Shown here: piece after piece, positions 41,485 through 51,530 of the stretch | Position numbering within the stretch: the stretch's first letter is position 1 | Layout of the letters: each line of letters starts with the position of its first letter | From: Nitzschia sp. DOCU1 | Lineage: Eukaryota > Bacillariophyta > Bacillariophyceae > Bacillariales > Bacillariaceae | Direction of reading: 5' to 3' | NCBI GenBank assembly: GCA_951394045.1 | Contig: OX595995.1 | Location: 806,001 to 870,000, forward strand | DNA: 64,000 bases | The notes under the pieces: generated by a model | Told to the model about the DNA's origin: nothing | The model's database searches: none | What the model saw: the letters and a program-made list of their open reading frames with translations, nothing else | Position numbers and translations under genes: made by a program

Positions 41485-44335
41485 CTAAAGCGACGTTTTC
41501 ACAGGGATAACATTCGCATCGTCTCTCTCTAGCGCATCGAGCCGGCTCCTCGCAGCGCTTAGTCGACCAGAGGTCGGCTGCTTCTCTTCCATCTTTTCTG
41601 TTTCGGAGGCCTGTTTTAGCATTTCGGTTGGAAGCATCACTTCAGCGCGACGTGGTCGAGGGACTCGATCGCCGCTCTCCAGTCGATGTGCTGTCACTTC
41701 CAGAAGCTTTGTGGCAAAACGACTGCCCGTTCGCATTAGAGCCATTCGTCGATTCCAGACCCTACGACCCAGAATTGTTGCCAATTCGAGAATTTCGTCT
41801 CGTTTCAAATCGGAAAGATCTACCGCTTGCTCCGAAGCTGATATTTGATTACTCATAAGCGCCACAAGCTTTCGTGTTGTTTCCACAGTCTTTTCGTCGA
41901 GTTCGTTCGAGTTGACTAGAGGCGAGGACTCGAAAAGGCCAAGGGGATCGACGAGGGATCCCAATAATGTTCGGCCCGACGGTAACGTGCCTGATCGTTC
42001 CCGGGCTTGCGTCCACAGGGACCGAGAGGTAGCTGAAACAATCTTGGCGAGTTGTTCCAGTAGAATATCTTGCAACGGTGTCTCCTCCTCAGTAAGGATA
42101 ATATTCAAAACTTGATCCGCAGCTTCTTCAAGCTTTTGTGTCCGAGATAGCCCTTCTTTGCCAAGTAAAGCTCCGGATGCCGACGTCGTAAAGCTTCCGA
42201 AGCCAGTTACCAGCTGTTCCACTCGGTCATAGTCAACAATTCTAGTCTCGATTTTGTTTTTGTTAGGTCCGAAGATGAATGTCGACAACGCCGGACCCAT
42301 AGTGGATTGGTCCGTAAGGAGACGATTACTGACATACGGCAAACATTCATTGATGATGCTGTACTTTGGATTGTTTGACAATCCTATACCCTCTAGCACC
42401 GAAAACGACTTCGCAATATATGCAAAGTATGGTGGAATTTGAAACAAATTCCCTTTTTTCGCCGTCAGATCTTGTAGATTGTTGATCACTTGATTCACGT
42501 TGATCGCGGCTGCGCCTCCACCAGCGGTCCACTGGCTGTAGATGTCGGCCAACAATTCTACAACGCCGCTGTCTTCAATTGCGTCCGCCTTATTTGGTGG
42601 AATGAATCCAAGCAACAATAAGTCGCGAGGAATTTCTTCGTAGTCCGCCGATGTCAAGTGTGCCATGTGTTCGATCAAGGTGAGCTGCAATTCAGATGGA
42701 AGACGTGTTACCATCCCCCAATCGAGAATGCACAGTTTTCCTTCTGGGGTTCGCAGCAAGTTACCGGGGTGGGGATCACAGTGTAACAAACCAAGCTCAA
42801 GCTAAAGCGAGAGGGAAGAGTGAGTTTTGTGAAGGCAAGATACTTCAGCCGCCCTTGATTTTGTTGAGTCCTTACCAGCATTGTCAGATACGTATTCATG
42901 CAGATACTACAAAGTATCGTGATGTCTTCGCTGCTGCTCTTATCCAGACGTTCCCCGTCAATCCACTCCGTCACCAAAACTTTAGGAGTGGTAAGCTCAT
43001 CGACAATTTCTGGCGCCAATACGACATCTTTCAGTGGCGTCTCTTGAATGCGCTGCATGAAGTACCTTCCGTTTTCGGCTTCTTGGATATAATCAAGCTC
43101 GTCGACGAACCCGCTACCCCAAGCGTCGACAGTACCGACCGTGTCAGTGTTGAGTTCAAAAGTTCGCTTTGCTATGGGTGCAAACTCTCGCAACAAGTGC
43201 ATGTCAAGGGCAATTTGATTCATGATGTTCGGCCGCTGGACTTTGACAGCCACCTCACGTCCGTCCTTCATTTTTGCCTTGTAGACTTGACCCAACGACG
43301 CGGCCGCCACCGGTTCCGCACTAATACTGCTCAATACCGAGGTAACTGATTGTCCCCATTCTTCCTCCAAGATTTCCGTGGCCGTGCGACTGTCAAAGGG
43401 AGGTACCTTATCCTGCAACGACGCCAAGCCGCGCACATATCCCGGACTTAACAGATCCGTACGAATCGAAAGCGATTGACCAATTTTTATGAAAGTGGGG
43501 CCAAGTTCCGTCAATAGCTGAGCCAGTTCCATTCCGCGCTGTTCCTCCTTTTCCGCCGACTTGCCGCTGCGAACAAATTACGCGAGAACAAAAGTAAGGA
43601 CAACGGATCAATGAACAAAAAATACTGGATTGTCATATCGCAATACATAGTGCTTCCACACCGCTAACAACGAACATACCTGACGTAATCTTGCAATACT
43701 GCTAGACCGAATCCCAATGATTTCACGGCGATCTGCAGTGCTCTCGCCGTCACTTCGACAAACCGACCGTCGAAATACGCTTGCGCCGCCACAGGATCGT
43801 ATCGTAGCTGTGGGTAGGGTTTGGAAGGAGGCGGGGCCTCTCCCCACGTGAGTACACTGTTGACCACAAAATAAGTCAAAAGAGTTGTGATGCCGATCGC
43901 CTCGGGAGTATTCAAAGTGATGGCCGAAAGTTGACCAAGCGTCTGTTTGAAAATGGCTTCTACCTCGGGGTTCTGTACCAAAAGCCACTTGTCGATCTCC
44001 TGCGAGAAAGTCGTTACATATTTCATCACTTCTTGTTGCACAGCTGTTTCCCCATCCAAGACGGTCTGCATATCCCTGAGAAACGTCCTCAAAAGCTGCC
44101 GACTCTCGTCATTGATGGCGATGTTAACCTTGTCCAAATTCCCCACAACACTCTTAAGGCCATTGTCCACTACAGCAAATGCTTGCTTCAGGGTATTTGT
44201 CACATCACTCTGGTCCAATCGCAATGCTGTCCCTTGCCGTGCTGCTGGCGAGGCAAGTGAATGCACTTTGGCCGGAACAAAAGCATTCGTTTCTGCGCCG
44301 GCCAGAACCAATAACGCAATCTGTAGAATCTTCAT
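41485..44335 (-). CDS. Plastid-targeted ABC1/ADCK (UbiB-type) kinase, three exons
   Basis: Exons, reading on the minus strand, are 44335-43680, 43566-42876 and 42801-41485; the introns (113 and 74 bp) have GT-AG ends and phases 2 and 0, giving about 887 residues. Starting at ATG 44335, the N-terminus is a signal peptide ending NAFVP, a diatom ASAFAP-like site for complex-plastid import. Kinase signatures: GPTFIKIGQ (KxGQ, ~246-249), the Ala-rich loop AAASLGQVYK (~306-315), VAVKVQRP with Lys~327, HCDPHPGNLL (~456-465, catalytic Asp458) and ILDWGMV (Asp476, metal-binding). ABC1K proteins in plastoglobules and mitochondria regulate prenyl-lipid and quinone metabolism. The long N-terminal part before the kinase (~230 residues) is unlike the classical short members and has helical character. 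The family assignment is strong; the lipid target is unknown. Confidence 0.9.
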
Positions 44336-44747
44336 ACTTGCGTCGATTATTTGGGAAGGACGCCAATCGATATTGTCCCGAACAAAGGTAAAATAAGATT
44401 GTAGGAACTGTCGATGTTGTGATGTTTCCGACGATTTGTTCAACTTCGACTCTGCACCACGTTGCCGTCTCCGAAGTTAGTAGTCAGCGGAGACCAGCTT
44501 ACATCATCGATAAGCAAACCTCCGACATGCGGTGCAAAGGCAGCTGTGATGACGATGCTCGGAGCAAGGTGGTGGGAAAGAAAGGGCGAACGAGACCAAA
44601 GCTCGTTTTCCCGCCACGTGTACCCAAGGAATGAAGTCAGTCGCGGCACAGGGCGCAGTCACGCATGCTATCTCCGACGTGTTTGATGCACTTGGAGGAT
44701 TGATATTTTCAGTTATTATATACCCGCATGACAGCCTGCAAATATAA
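44336..44747. other. Intergenic, promoter side of ABC1K and tRNA-Gly cluster
   Basis: A 412-bp gap. Short frames are overlapping shadows. The AT-rich AGTTATTATATACCC just before the first tRNA (44711-44725) may be an upstream element of the pol III unit. Confidence 0.35.
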
Positions 44748-44818
44748 GCACCAATGGTTTAGTGGTAAAATCCAACGTTGCCATCGTTGGGCCCCGAGTT
44801 CGATTCTCGGTTGGTGCA
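44748..44818 (+). tRNA. trnG-GCC: tRNA-Gly (anticodon GCC), copy 1
   Basis: This is a 71-nt cloverleaf. The acceptor GCACCAA pairs with TTGGTGC (discriminator A), the D arm contains TGGTTTAGTGGTA, the anticodon stem CAACG/CGTTG encloses TTGCCAT (anticodon GCC), and the T arm is CCGAG-TTCGATT-CTCGG. No intron is present, and no encoded CCA. Internal A and B boxes are intact. Confidence 0.95.
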
Positions 44819-44825
44819 GCCTTTC

Positions 44826-44831
44826 TTTTTT
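44826..44831 (+). terminator. Pol III T-run terminator after tRNA copy 1
   Basis: Six consecutive T residues, 8 nt past the tRNA 3' end, the usual pol III stop signal. Confidence 0.7.
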
Positions 44832-44852
44832 CTAGTGTAGAGCAACCAGCAA

Positions 44853-44923
44853 GCACCAATGGTTTAGTGGTAAAATCCAACGTTGCCATCGTTGGGCCCC
44901 GAGTTCGATTCTCGGTTGGTGCA
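44853..44923 (+). tRNA. trnG-GCC: tRNA-Gly (anticodon GCC), copy 2
   Basis: A 71-nt sequence identical to copy 1 by eye, including the T arm and discriminator, 34 nt downstream. This tandem copy supports a recent duplication. Confidence 0.95.
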
Positions 44924-44937
44924 TCCTCTGCCTGCTC

Positions 44938-44942
44938 TTTTT
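44938..44942 (+). terminator. Pol III T-run terminator after tRNA copy 2
   Basis: Five consecutive T residues 14 nt past the tRNA end, just before the third gene. Confidence 0.6.
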
Positions 44943-44944
44943 CT

Positions 44945-45015
44945 GCACCAATGGTTTAGTGGTAAAATCGAACGTTCCCATCGTTCGGCCCCGAGTTCGA
45001 TTCTCGGTTGGTGCA
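44945..45015 (+). tRNA. trnG-CCC: tRNA-Gly (anticodon CCC), variant copy 3
   Basis: A 71-nt sequence that differs from copies 1 and 2 at only three positions: the anticodon first base G to C (loop TTCCCAT, anticodon CCC) and the top of the anticodon stem, where the C27-G43 pair becomes G27-C43 so that pairing is kept. Acceptor, D and T arms are unchanged. The gene should read GGG codons. Confidence 0.93.
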
Positions 45016-45022
45016 TCCTTTC

Positions 45023-45027
45023 TTTTT
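45023..45027 (+). terminator. Pol III T-run terminator after tRNA copy 3
   Basis: Five consecutive T residues 8 nt past the tRNA 3' end. Confidence 0.6.
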
Positions 45028-45495
45028 CGTAATTAGGATACCTTAGGTCCTGCGCTCTGGTGTTCATTTCGTTCTATTAGACGTATTTGTTATGACGACA
45101 AGGTGAATAGGTAATATTGCCCCCAGCATCTTCTACTACTTAGAACAAAGAGATCGATCCTCTTCGATCGCCAAGGTAAGTGGAGAGTGCGCACTCCTCG
45201 ATGCTTTAACCATATTACTACTAGCAGTAGGTGTTACATGGTTCCCTTTGCAAGTTTGTTGAATTTTTATGCCGCAAATCCAACATCCTTCCGTGACTGA
45301 CATGCAATTTTTCCGCTCAACTACCAGTAGTACTTGTTGTCAAGTTTAAATGAAATAATCGCCCGTTATTAGTTTACAATCTCGAAATAGTGGCGGGCTC
45401 GTAGAGAGAATGGTAGAATGAATCATAATTCTCCAATGCTTTGTGACCATTATATTGAAACCACCCAGACTGAGCGGCTCGTCCGTCCATCAACT
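45028..45495. other. Intergenic
   Basis: A gap of about 470 bp between the tRNA cluster and the carrier 3' end. It holds TATTACTACTAGCAGTAG (45213-45230) and CTACCAGTAGTAC (45321-45333). No gene is seen. Confidence 0.4.
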
Positions 45496-46641
45496 TTAAA
45501 ACAGTCCAAACTTGGTCACTTGATCGCTCACGAATTCATAGGTCATAAAGGTGATGGCCTGGCCTGGCATAATTCGAAGCAAACGGGGCGTGATTCCCTT
45601 CCACAAAGCCAAAACACCTTCTTCCTTGGCCACGACGACGCAGGCCTGAACCAGCCCTGTGTACTTGGGTGTTTTGCCTTCGTGCACAACCTGCTTTTGC
45701 AAACGAGTCTTGACCACATCCAGTGGATTGTTTACAATAGGACCCATACCACCGCTAAGTCCTCCAATCAAGAGCGATTGCCACGACGCCAGCTCCGTCG
45801 TTTGTTGGCGTTGCATGACTTCCTTCTTGATCATATTATAAGCGGTGAAGTTGACAGCTTGATTGCATCCTTGTCGTAGCATCGTCGGCACAACACCCTT
45901 GTAGAGGGCTCCAAAGCCTTCCTCGCGCACAATGGTGACCGCCGTCTGGATGACGTTTCGGTACTTGCGATGCTGCATTTGCGCCGGATCGGCCATGGAA
46001 TGATACTGCGACTGCATTCGGATCTTGCACACTTCTGCAGGCGTGACGACGAGGATCGCCTCGGTTAGTCCAGACGCCAAGCCAGCAGTAAAAGTGGCAG
46101 TGGTGGACTTTCCTAGAGGAGTGTGGGCAGCGAGGATTTCCTTGTACTGTTCAAAACTTAGGAATCGAATGGCCATTTTAGGAATGATTCCCATATAGAC
46201 AGCCGTTAGGCCTTTGTACAAGGCGAAGAATCCTTCACGTTGCACAATACGCTTGGCAGTCCCGATGGGGCCCATCGACGCTTGAACAGTCCCACGACTG
46301 GTCGGTTTGACGACGACTTTGGCGTGACCGGCAGCGAGGTCTGCCGCACCTTTGCCGATGAAACCGGGTTCGTGCACATGAGCTTTGGTCAAAACAGCCC
46401 CTCCCGCCCCCGAAAGGCTCGGCTCAGGCCTTGCAAATGGCTCCTGCAAGCTATGCTTGATACGGAGGGCTGGCTCGACGAGAGAATTTCTAATCTTTGT
46501 GGTGTCGACCGTGTTTTTTCGCAATTGCATCCTCGTCTTGATCGTGTCCAAAGGGTGACACACAGAGGACTCGACGAGCCCCGCACATCCTCCTGCGACG
46601 AGGTGCATCAGCGGGCTTTTGCTATCTCCTTTCTTGGACAT
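45496..46641 (-). CDS. SFC1: Mitochondrial succinate/fumarate-type carrier (SFC1/ACR1-like)
   Basis: The protein has 381 residues from ATG 46641; a GTG-led extension to 46827 is dismissed. It is a mitochondrial carrier family protein with three repeats and three signature motifs: HPLDTIKTR, TPAEVCKIR and NPLDVVKTR. Blocks such as LYKGLTAVYMGIIPKMAIRF, GLTEAILVVTPAEV, QGCNQAVNFTAYN and LRIMPGQAITFMTYEFV closely parallel yeast Sfc1, which exchanges cytosolic succinate for mitochondrial fumarate to support gluconeogenesis. Between the first signature and GTAKRIVQREGF there is an extra segment of ~80 residues that yeast Sfc1 largely lacks. Substrate preference cannot be proven by eye; citrate or other dicarboxylate carriers are alternatives. 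Confidence 0.85.
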   Translation of the reverse strand: MSKKGDSKSPLMHLVAGGCAGLVESSVCHPLDTIKTRMQLRKNTVDTTKIRNSLVEPALRIKHSLQEPFARPEPSLSGAGGAVLTKAHVHEPGFIGKGAADLAAGHAKVVVKPTSRGTVQASMGPIGTAKRIVQREGFFALYKGLTAVYMGIIPKMAIRFLSFEQYKEILAAHTPLGKSTTATFTAGLASGLTEAILVVTPAEVCKIRMQSQYHSMADPAQMQHRKYRNVIQTAVTIVREEGFGALYKGVVPTMLRQGCNQAVNFTAYNMIKKEVMQRQQTTELASWQSLLIGGLSGGMGPIVNNPLDVVKTRLQKQVVHEGKTPKYTGLVQACVVVAKEEGVLALWKGITPRLLRIMPGQAITFMTYEFVSDQVTKFGLF

Positions 46642-48099
46642 GGTCGAAATGGAATCGTTTCCCAATTGGTTTTGTTGATGTTGTCGGTCGACGCAAGAAA
46701 ATTGTGTCGAGACTGCGAACGCCAATCTCGTCGTTGGATGGGGGGAAGGAAGTTCATGATGTCGGTGTGAGAAAGCAAAATGTGAAGGGACGACGAACGA
46801 CGGTGTCAAAGAAGCGACGGCCGTCACAAATGTGACACGATATTAGCCAATCATAATACTCGAAATAGCCACGCCGGTTCGCGCGTCGTAGCTCGGCATC
46901 ATCGACGTTGCAAGTTGTGGTCGAAGGTTTCGAGTGAATCTTCGTTCACCGCCGCGCTACTACATACCACCAACAACAAGCTGATATCTCGTATCATAAG
47001 AGCAACGACGACAGCAACAATGAGCGGGTAGAGTAAAGTAGCGGGAAGAAGTATGCAGCATGATCTAACGAGTAGAGTGAGTAGTCTTCTAATATCTAAA
47101 GTTACTGTTGATGCTTTGGTTGGAAGACGACGACTACGAAGTCCCCCCCCCCCCCAGGCGTCGCCTGCAACCACCCCGCACCAAGAATCAATCTCTCCAA
47201 AACATATCATACTCATGAATAGTACCGCACTGCATCACAGAAACTTGTGCAGAAGTAGTAGTGGTAAATCAGGGGGTTTATTACCAGAGGGCAATTGATC
47301 AAATTGTGATGGAACGGAAATAAGTTACTTCGATAGTAATTGAACGGATGAACGTTGCAGCATAATTTTGTAGCAAAAGATCGTTCACCGTCATCCAACG
47401 AAACTACCGGTTCGTGAAGTATTCTTTAACAGTCCACAATATCCATAGTCATGGTCATAGTATGATACAAACTGGTTAGTTCTTCGCCCTGCGCGACTCC
47501 GATAAAATAATAACACGCCACTTCATTGTATCTGTATGCCATCTGCATAGATTGTTTTCGGCCAATAACTTTCGGCAGAAAAGGATACAAAGAACCATTT
47601 TTCCCATAGACTCCGTGTCTTCGTTTCTGCCTTCGTCCATTCTCAAGACAGAAATGCGACCAAAGTATACATTAACGTATGATGCAATTAACCTAAGTGC
47701 AGCCGGGGGAATATTGCCTCAATTTTTTAAGACGGCCAAAATTTGGCGCTCGTCACAAATTGGGACGACGTCGCCCGTCGTTGAGGAAAATGCAGCAACG
47801 GACCCGTCATTTCCTCTCGCCCTTGCTCTGCCATTTGTTCGCCGCTTTGTTGAGCATTTGTTAGATATTGATTCGGCGAGTTGAGCATACCCCACGGATT
47901 CCTTGTGTTGAATCAGTGAATGTGTTCAGAGCAGCGAGTCTTTCTTCGAAAAACGAAGCTGCCAGTTCCAAGTCTCCGACAGGTCTACAGAACCAATTGC
48001 ATTCCTTTTAGTGAAGCTAAGGATCATCAAACGACAACATTGCTGTTTGTAAGGCACATCCTAAAAGTCCTTTTCGCCTATTAGTAACCGGGGCCAACA
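46642..48099. other. Intergenic, ~1.46 kb without a supported gene
   Basis: A run of 13 C lies at 47143-47155. Short frames (46899-47216 -, 47552-47884 +) have no domain evidence. The region is AT-rich near 47280-47520. Confidence 0.45.
47143..47155. repeat. 13-base poly-C homopolymer
   Basis: An uninterrupted run of C in the intergenic stretch. It is slippage-prone and a likely point of sequencing error. Confidence 0.85.
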
Positions 48100-49680
48100 A
48101 TGGTCTTTCGAAGACTTCTATCACATTCCCTTTGCAGCAGTGGGCTGGTAAGTTGGCAATGGCCGTATTGACTTATCGCGGACTCCCCTTGTACTTACTC
48201 CCTTCGGTTTGCACAGTGTACCACCGCTGTTGAATCCCTAGAGGAACTTGCTCCATACGATTTGGATACCATCGCGTGTCCCGCCCCCACTGGTCTATAC
48301 AGTCCTTCATTGCTAACCAATGGGGCTTTTTACGACGAACAGTTGTGCTGTCCCGAAGAGGAACGAAATGCATCTGGACGCTCGGGGCGGTCTAAACTCT
48401 CGAAGGCAAGAAAGATTAAGTCAAAAGAGTATTCACGAGGTAATTCGTGGAGCAAACTTGTAAGCGACAAGCAAGAAGGCATTGACGGTCGAAGGAAACG
48501 ACAACCCATACCCGGCATGGACTTCATCAAACGGAAGGCAGGGGCGGCACGGTGTAGCATTCTGCGAAGTACGAAGCAGGCGAGTCTACAGTCACTCGCC
48601 CACTCCACAACAGTGAAAGTAGCCTCGGCCATCTTTAGGTTGCTGGGTCAAAGATCGAACGGGAAGGGCGACTCTGATACCGAGGATGTGCCTAAGACTG
48701 CCAGTGGAAGCAATGATGATGAAATCTATCTACCGGTGGGTGAAAGGGATACTCAAGTTCAAGCTGCAGAGGATGCCAGTAGATCAGGAAGCCAGGCAGA
48801 TCGAAATGGCTACAACGATGAAGAAGACGAGGTTCCCTTTCTGCACTGCCAACCGCCGATTAGTTCAAACGAACAGAACAAGCAAGGTGAAGGAGCCCCG
48901 ACTCGTGCCGAAGCAGATACGGAAACAAAGCACGAAGCCAACAGTAGGTTCTTCCTCAATCCTCCAGTGTTCGAAGTTACTCATCGAAAACGAAGAAGCT
49001 ATAGCGACTCTTCTGCAGGCGACCTTTCTACTTGCTTTTCCGATGTCTCAAGCCTCTCAGGGACGAACCAGCCTCCGCTCGAGTTCAGCTTGGAGACTGG
49101 GTTTGGAAATAATTCGTTAGAGTTTCTCGCCTTGAGCGAAAGCATACTACGAAGCATCGAACGGGTCGAGAAAAGGGCATCAGCGGAAACAACCAAATGC
49201 CTCGTTCTTCTTATGAATCCCTCAAGGAAAATCTTTGAGATCATCGAGACTCCGTACAACAGCGAGAGTACAACAGTTGGGGAGATACTGGATAGGATCC
49301 CTAGTTTGGCTACGGATAAGCGCATTGGCAAAATGAAATTCGCTGGCCTTTCACACGAGGGTGTCTTTGTCAGTGCTCCCATGGTTCCCGTCGAGATTAT
49401 CATCAAGGCCCAAACGTTGGGGAAGCCACTATTCGCAGTTCCCCATGGATATTCTTCCGAACAGATCAACAATTTGGGGAACTCGCTGCTGCAGACACCA
49501 CAAGTCGCTCAACTGTTGAAGGAACAGCTAGCAAAAGTTGAGCTGGCAAATGCCAAACAGCAGCCTCAAGTCTTACAGCATCCAGACATGACTACCAGGA
49601 GTGCTGCTCCTGTCCCCAGAGTCGTGATACCAATCGCCTTCACGAATGTGCAAGGCCGTCAAATCAAAAGCATCGACTAG
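48100..49680 (+). CDS. Orphan protein, possible diatom-specific family, two exons
   Basis: The 472-codon frame (from TTG 48262) lacks an ATG near its 5' end but is open upstream to an acceptor (tttgcacag, 48208-48216). A 16-codon first exon at 48100-48147 with ATG and a perfect gtaagt donor joins it in phase 0 through a 69-bp intron, giving about 503 residues. The N-terminal ~300 residues are Ser/Arg/Glu-rich, with a basic patch. The C-terminal ~150 residues hold KCLVLLMNPSRKIFEIIET, EILDRIPSLATDKRIGKM and FAVPHGYSSEQINNLGN, a compact alpha/beta module that I believe recurs in lineage-specific diatom proteins, but I cannot name it. The gene's last ~40 bp are duplicated downstream. Exon 1 is inference. 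Confidence 0.62.
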
Positions 49681-49734
49681 CGATATTTCCTTGTATTCTA
49701 CAACACAACAATATACATCCTCCGGTACCGCCTG
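49641..49734. repeat. Direct repeat copy 1 (3' end of the orphan gene and 3' UTR)
   Basis: Starts CACGAATGTGCAAGGCCGTC and ends about TCCGGTACCGCCTG; overlaps the final codons and stop. Period 94 bp to copy 2. Confidence 0.8.
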
Positions 49735-49830
49735 CACGAATGTACAAGGCCGTTAAATCAAAAGCATCGACTAGCGATGCTTCTTTGTCTACATCAAAAC
49801 ATTATTCTTAAAGTATACATCCTCCGGTAC
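49735..49830. repeat. Direct repeat copy 2 in the 3' flank
   Basis: Repeats copy 1 with a few changes: CACGAATGTACAAGGCCGTT, then the GCATCGACTAGCGAT block and CATCCTCCGGTAC. The copy has no open frame extension because the base change (CAA to TAA) introduces a stop. Confidence 0.8.
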
Positions 49831-51530
49831 TAGTGCCAGCATTTTTCTCAAGAATCTATCTATAAATAGGACCTCATGATCGCTTCATCGGAGATACAAC
49901 TACCGTAAGTATTGCACGCTTTCGGAGAAGGCAGTGTCCCCCTGTTGCCGCTAAGACGCATCTCCGCGCGGTCGTTGACGTCGGAACTTCCATAATAGTA
50001 CCGGTAGTAGAATGACGCTAGGATCGATCGTCCGGGCCCGTCGAGCGAATGACAGGCAAGGGATGTCAACAATATTGCAACTGCTAGATTCGAGAAGGTC
50101 TCCAAAACACTGACACCACCACCAGTACCACCAAGCGGCGGAAGCAGCGCATTGGCACTGATACATCATTCTGATAACAAGACCTTCAAGGAATTCAAAG
50201 AAGGAAGCGGAAGCAGGAGCGAGATTCTGTTGCCTTCATTCTCTACCGGTACTATAATCCCAAATAGATTGATGTAGCCTTTCAAAATGATACACGTTCT
50301 CGATCAAGGATCCGAAAAAATGAGGAGAATCGGAACCTACAAAGTATCCAGGAGGGGATCCGCCGCGCTTGCTGTTGCGAGCCGCCCGCCGAGCTGGGGG
50401 CAATTGTCGATGCGACAAAAGATGAAATTTGCGGCGATACGATTGGAAGAAATGATTGTGCCTCGTGGAAGCACAACTTCGTCGGCTTCCTTCTTAGACC
50501 CTGTGAGGAAGGTCGCGAAGAAATTCCAGCCACAAAACCTTGGCTTGATCGAAAGAATTCGGAGATACAAGAACATGACTCACTCAGGTGCATGGGCTTC
50601 TCAAATCGTTGCGTTGCATTTGGCCCCACGTTTGCACCCCACAATTCTTAGATCCAACACAATTGGCTCATAATTTCCCATCGAGGTAATTTTCACTCGG
50701 CCTGTTTTCAATTTTGAGTATAACACCTCACGATCAACATGACAATGACCACTAACTCTCACGACACCAAACCGATCAACGAAAGTGCTGACCTCCTCTC
50801 GTTGAGCCGTCGTCTTCGCAGAACGAAACGTCGACTCTTTTTGCAATATCTTGAAAATGCCGCGGAGGAAGACTCGAACAACAAGTGCCTCGATGTGAAA
50901 CTGTATGGTGCAAAGACATCCGCCATGGCGCACTCGCGAGATAGTACGCGCAATGTTGCGAGACTCCTCCGAGATGCGTCGGACCTTCACCATTCGACTA
51001 CCAGAAGGGCCCGCAAGTGAACGATTGCGGGACGCGACGAATCACCAGATCGTCCCACACACGAATCCCTGAAACCTCCCTTCGACGAAAGAGCAAGTGC
51101 GGGTTTCAGGCAGCACCAGCAGAAACAGTCATCGTTGCAAAAAGTGCATTCTGATACGGAGCTGTTGAAATCCCGCAGAGGCAACGCACTATCATGGTGT
51201 GCAGAATAAGCGGCTGATCTGCATTTCGATTTTCGTTATCCACGATATCAAGAGTCCGGACCCGGGAAATCATAGAGACATTGTGTCTCATCTAGTTCAA
51301 CTTTCTTTGGAATGCCCTGTGCACGTATTAAAGACTACGAAAACTAAACATAAAATGTATCCACAAGAAAGCACTAGCTTTGCTCTTCCACTTTCAAGCC
51401 CATACACTCTAGCTACAGTAGTTTCTCGCAAATCTCAAGCCATCTATAGTCGTCGAAGTGCGCTGTATGCGAGGACCGGAAACAAACGCAATAGCACCTG
51501 GATCCACTGCGAACGAGATCGGCCTCTACG
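49831..51530. other. Intergenic, ~1.7 kb with only weak small frames
   Basis: Contains a TAGTACCGGTAGTAG tract near 49996-50010 and CTACCGGTACTA near 50243-50254, members of the palindromic family. Frames at 50287-50673 (+), 50601-50993 (-) and 51199-51735 (+, antisense to the UBA-like gene) overlap each other and show no domains. Confidence 0.45.
50739..51020 (+). CDS. Small basic hypothetical protein
   Basis: A 93-residue frame from ATG 50739, with basic helical stretches (LSRRLRRTKRRLFLQYLENA, STTRRARK). It overlaps an antisense frame. No family is recognised. It may be a real short gene or a chance frame; I list it at low confidence because the region has no better candidate. Confidence 0.22.
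   Translation: MTMTTNSHDTKPINESADLLSLSRRLRRTKRRLFLQYLENAAEEDSNNKCLDVKLYGAKTSAMAHSRDSTRNVARLLRDASDLHHSTTRRARK

Noticed and set aside
42696..43349. 217-codon plus-strand frame across the ABC1K exons
   Set aside because: Antisense to the kinase motifs and crosses its intron.
44748..45015. Possible CRISPR-like or other repeat array
   Set aside because: The three repeated blocks are tRNA-Gly genes with cloverleaf pairing; no short repeats with spacers are seen anywhere in the window.
45418..45879. 153-codon plus-strand frame over the carrier gene
   Set aside because: Antisense shadow of the mitochondrial carrier; no domain.
47552..47884. 110-codon plus-strand frame
   Set aside because: No domain, hydrophobic motif or neighbouring support; it could be a 5' exon but I cannot support it.
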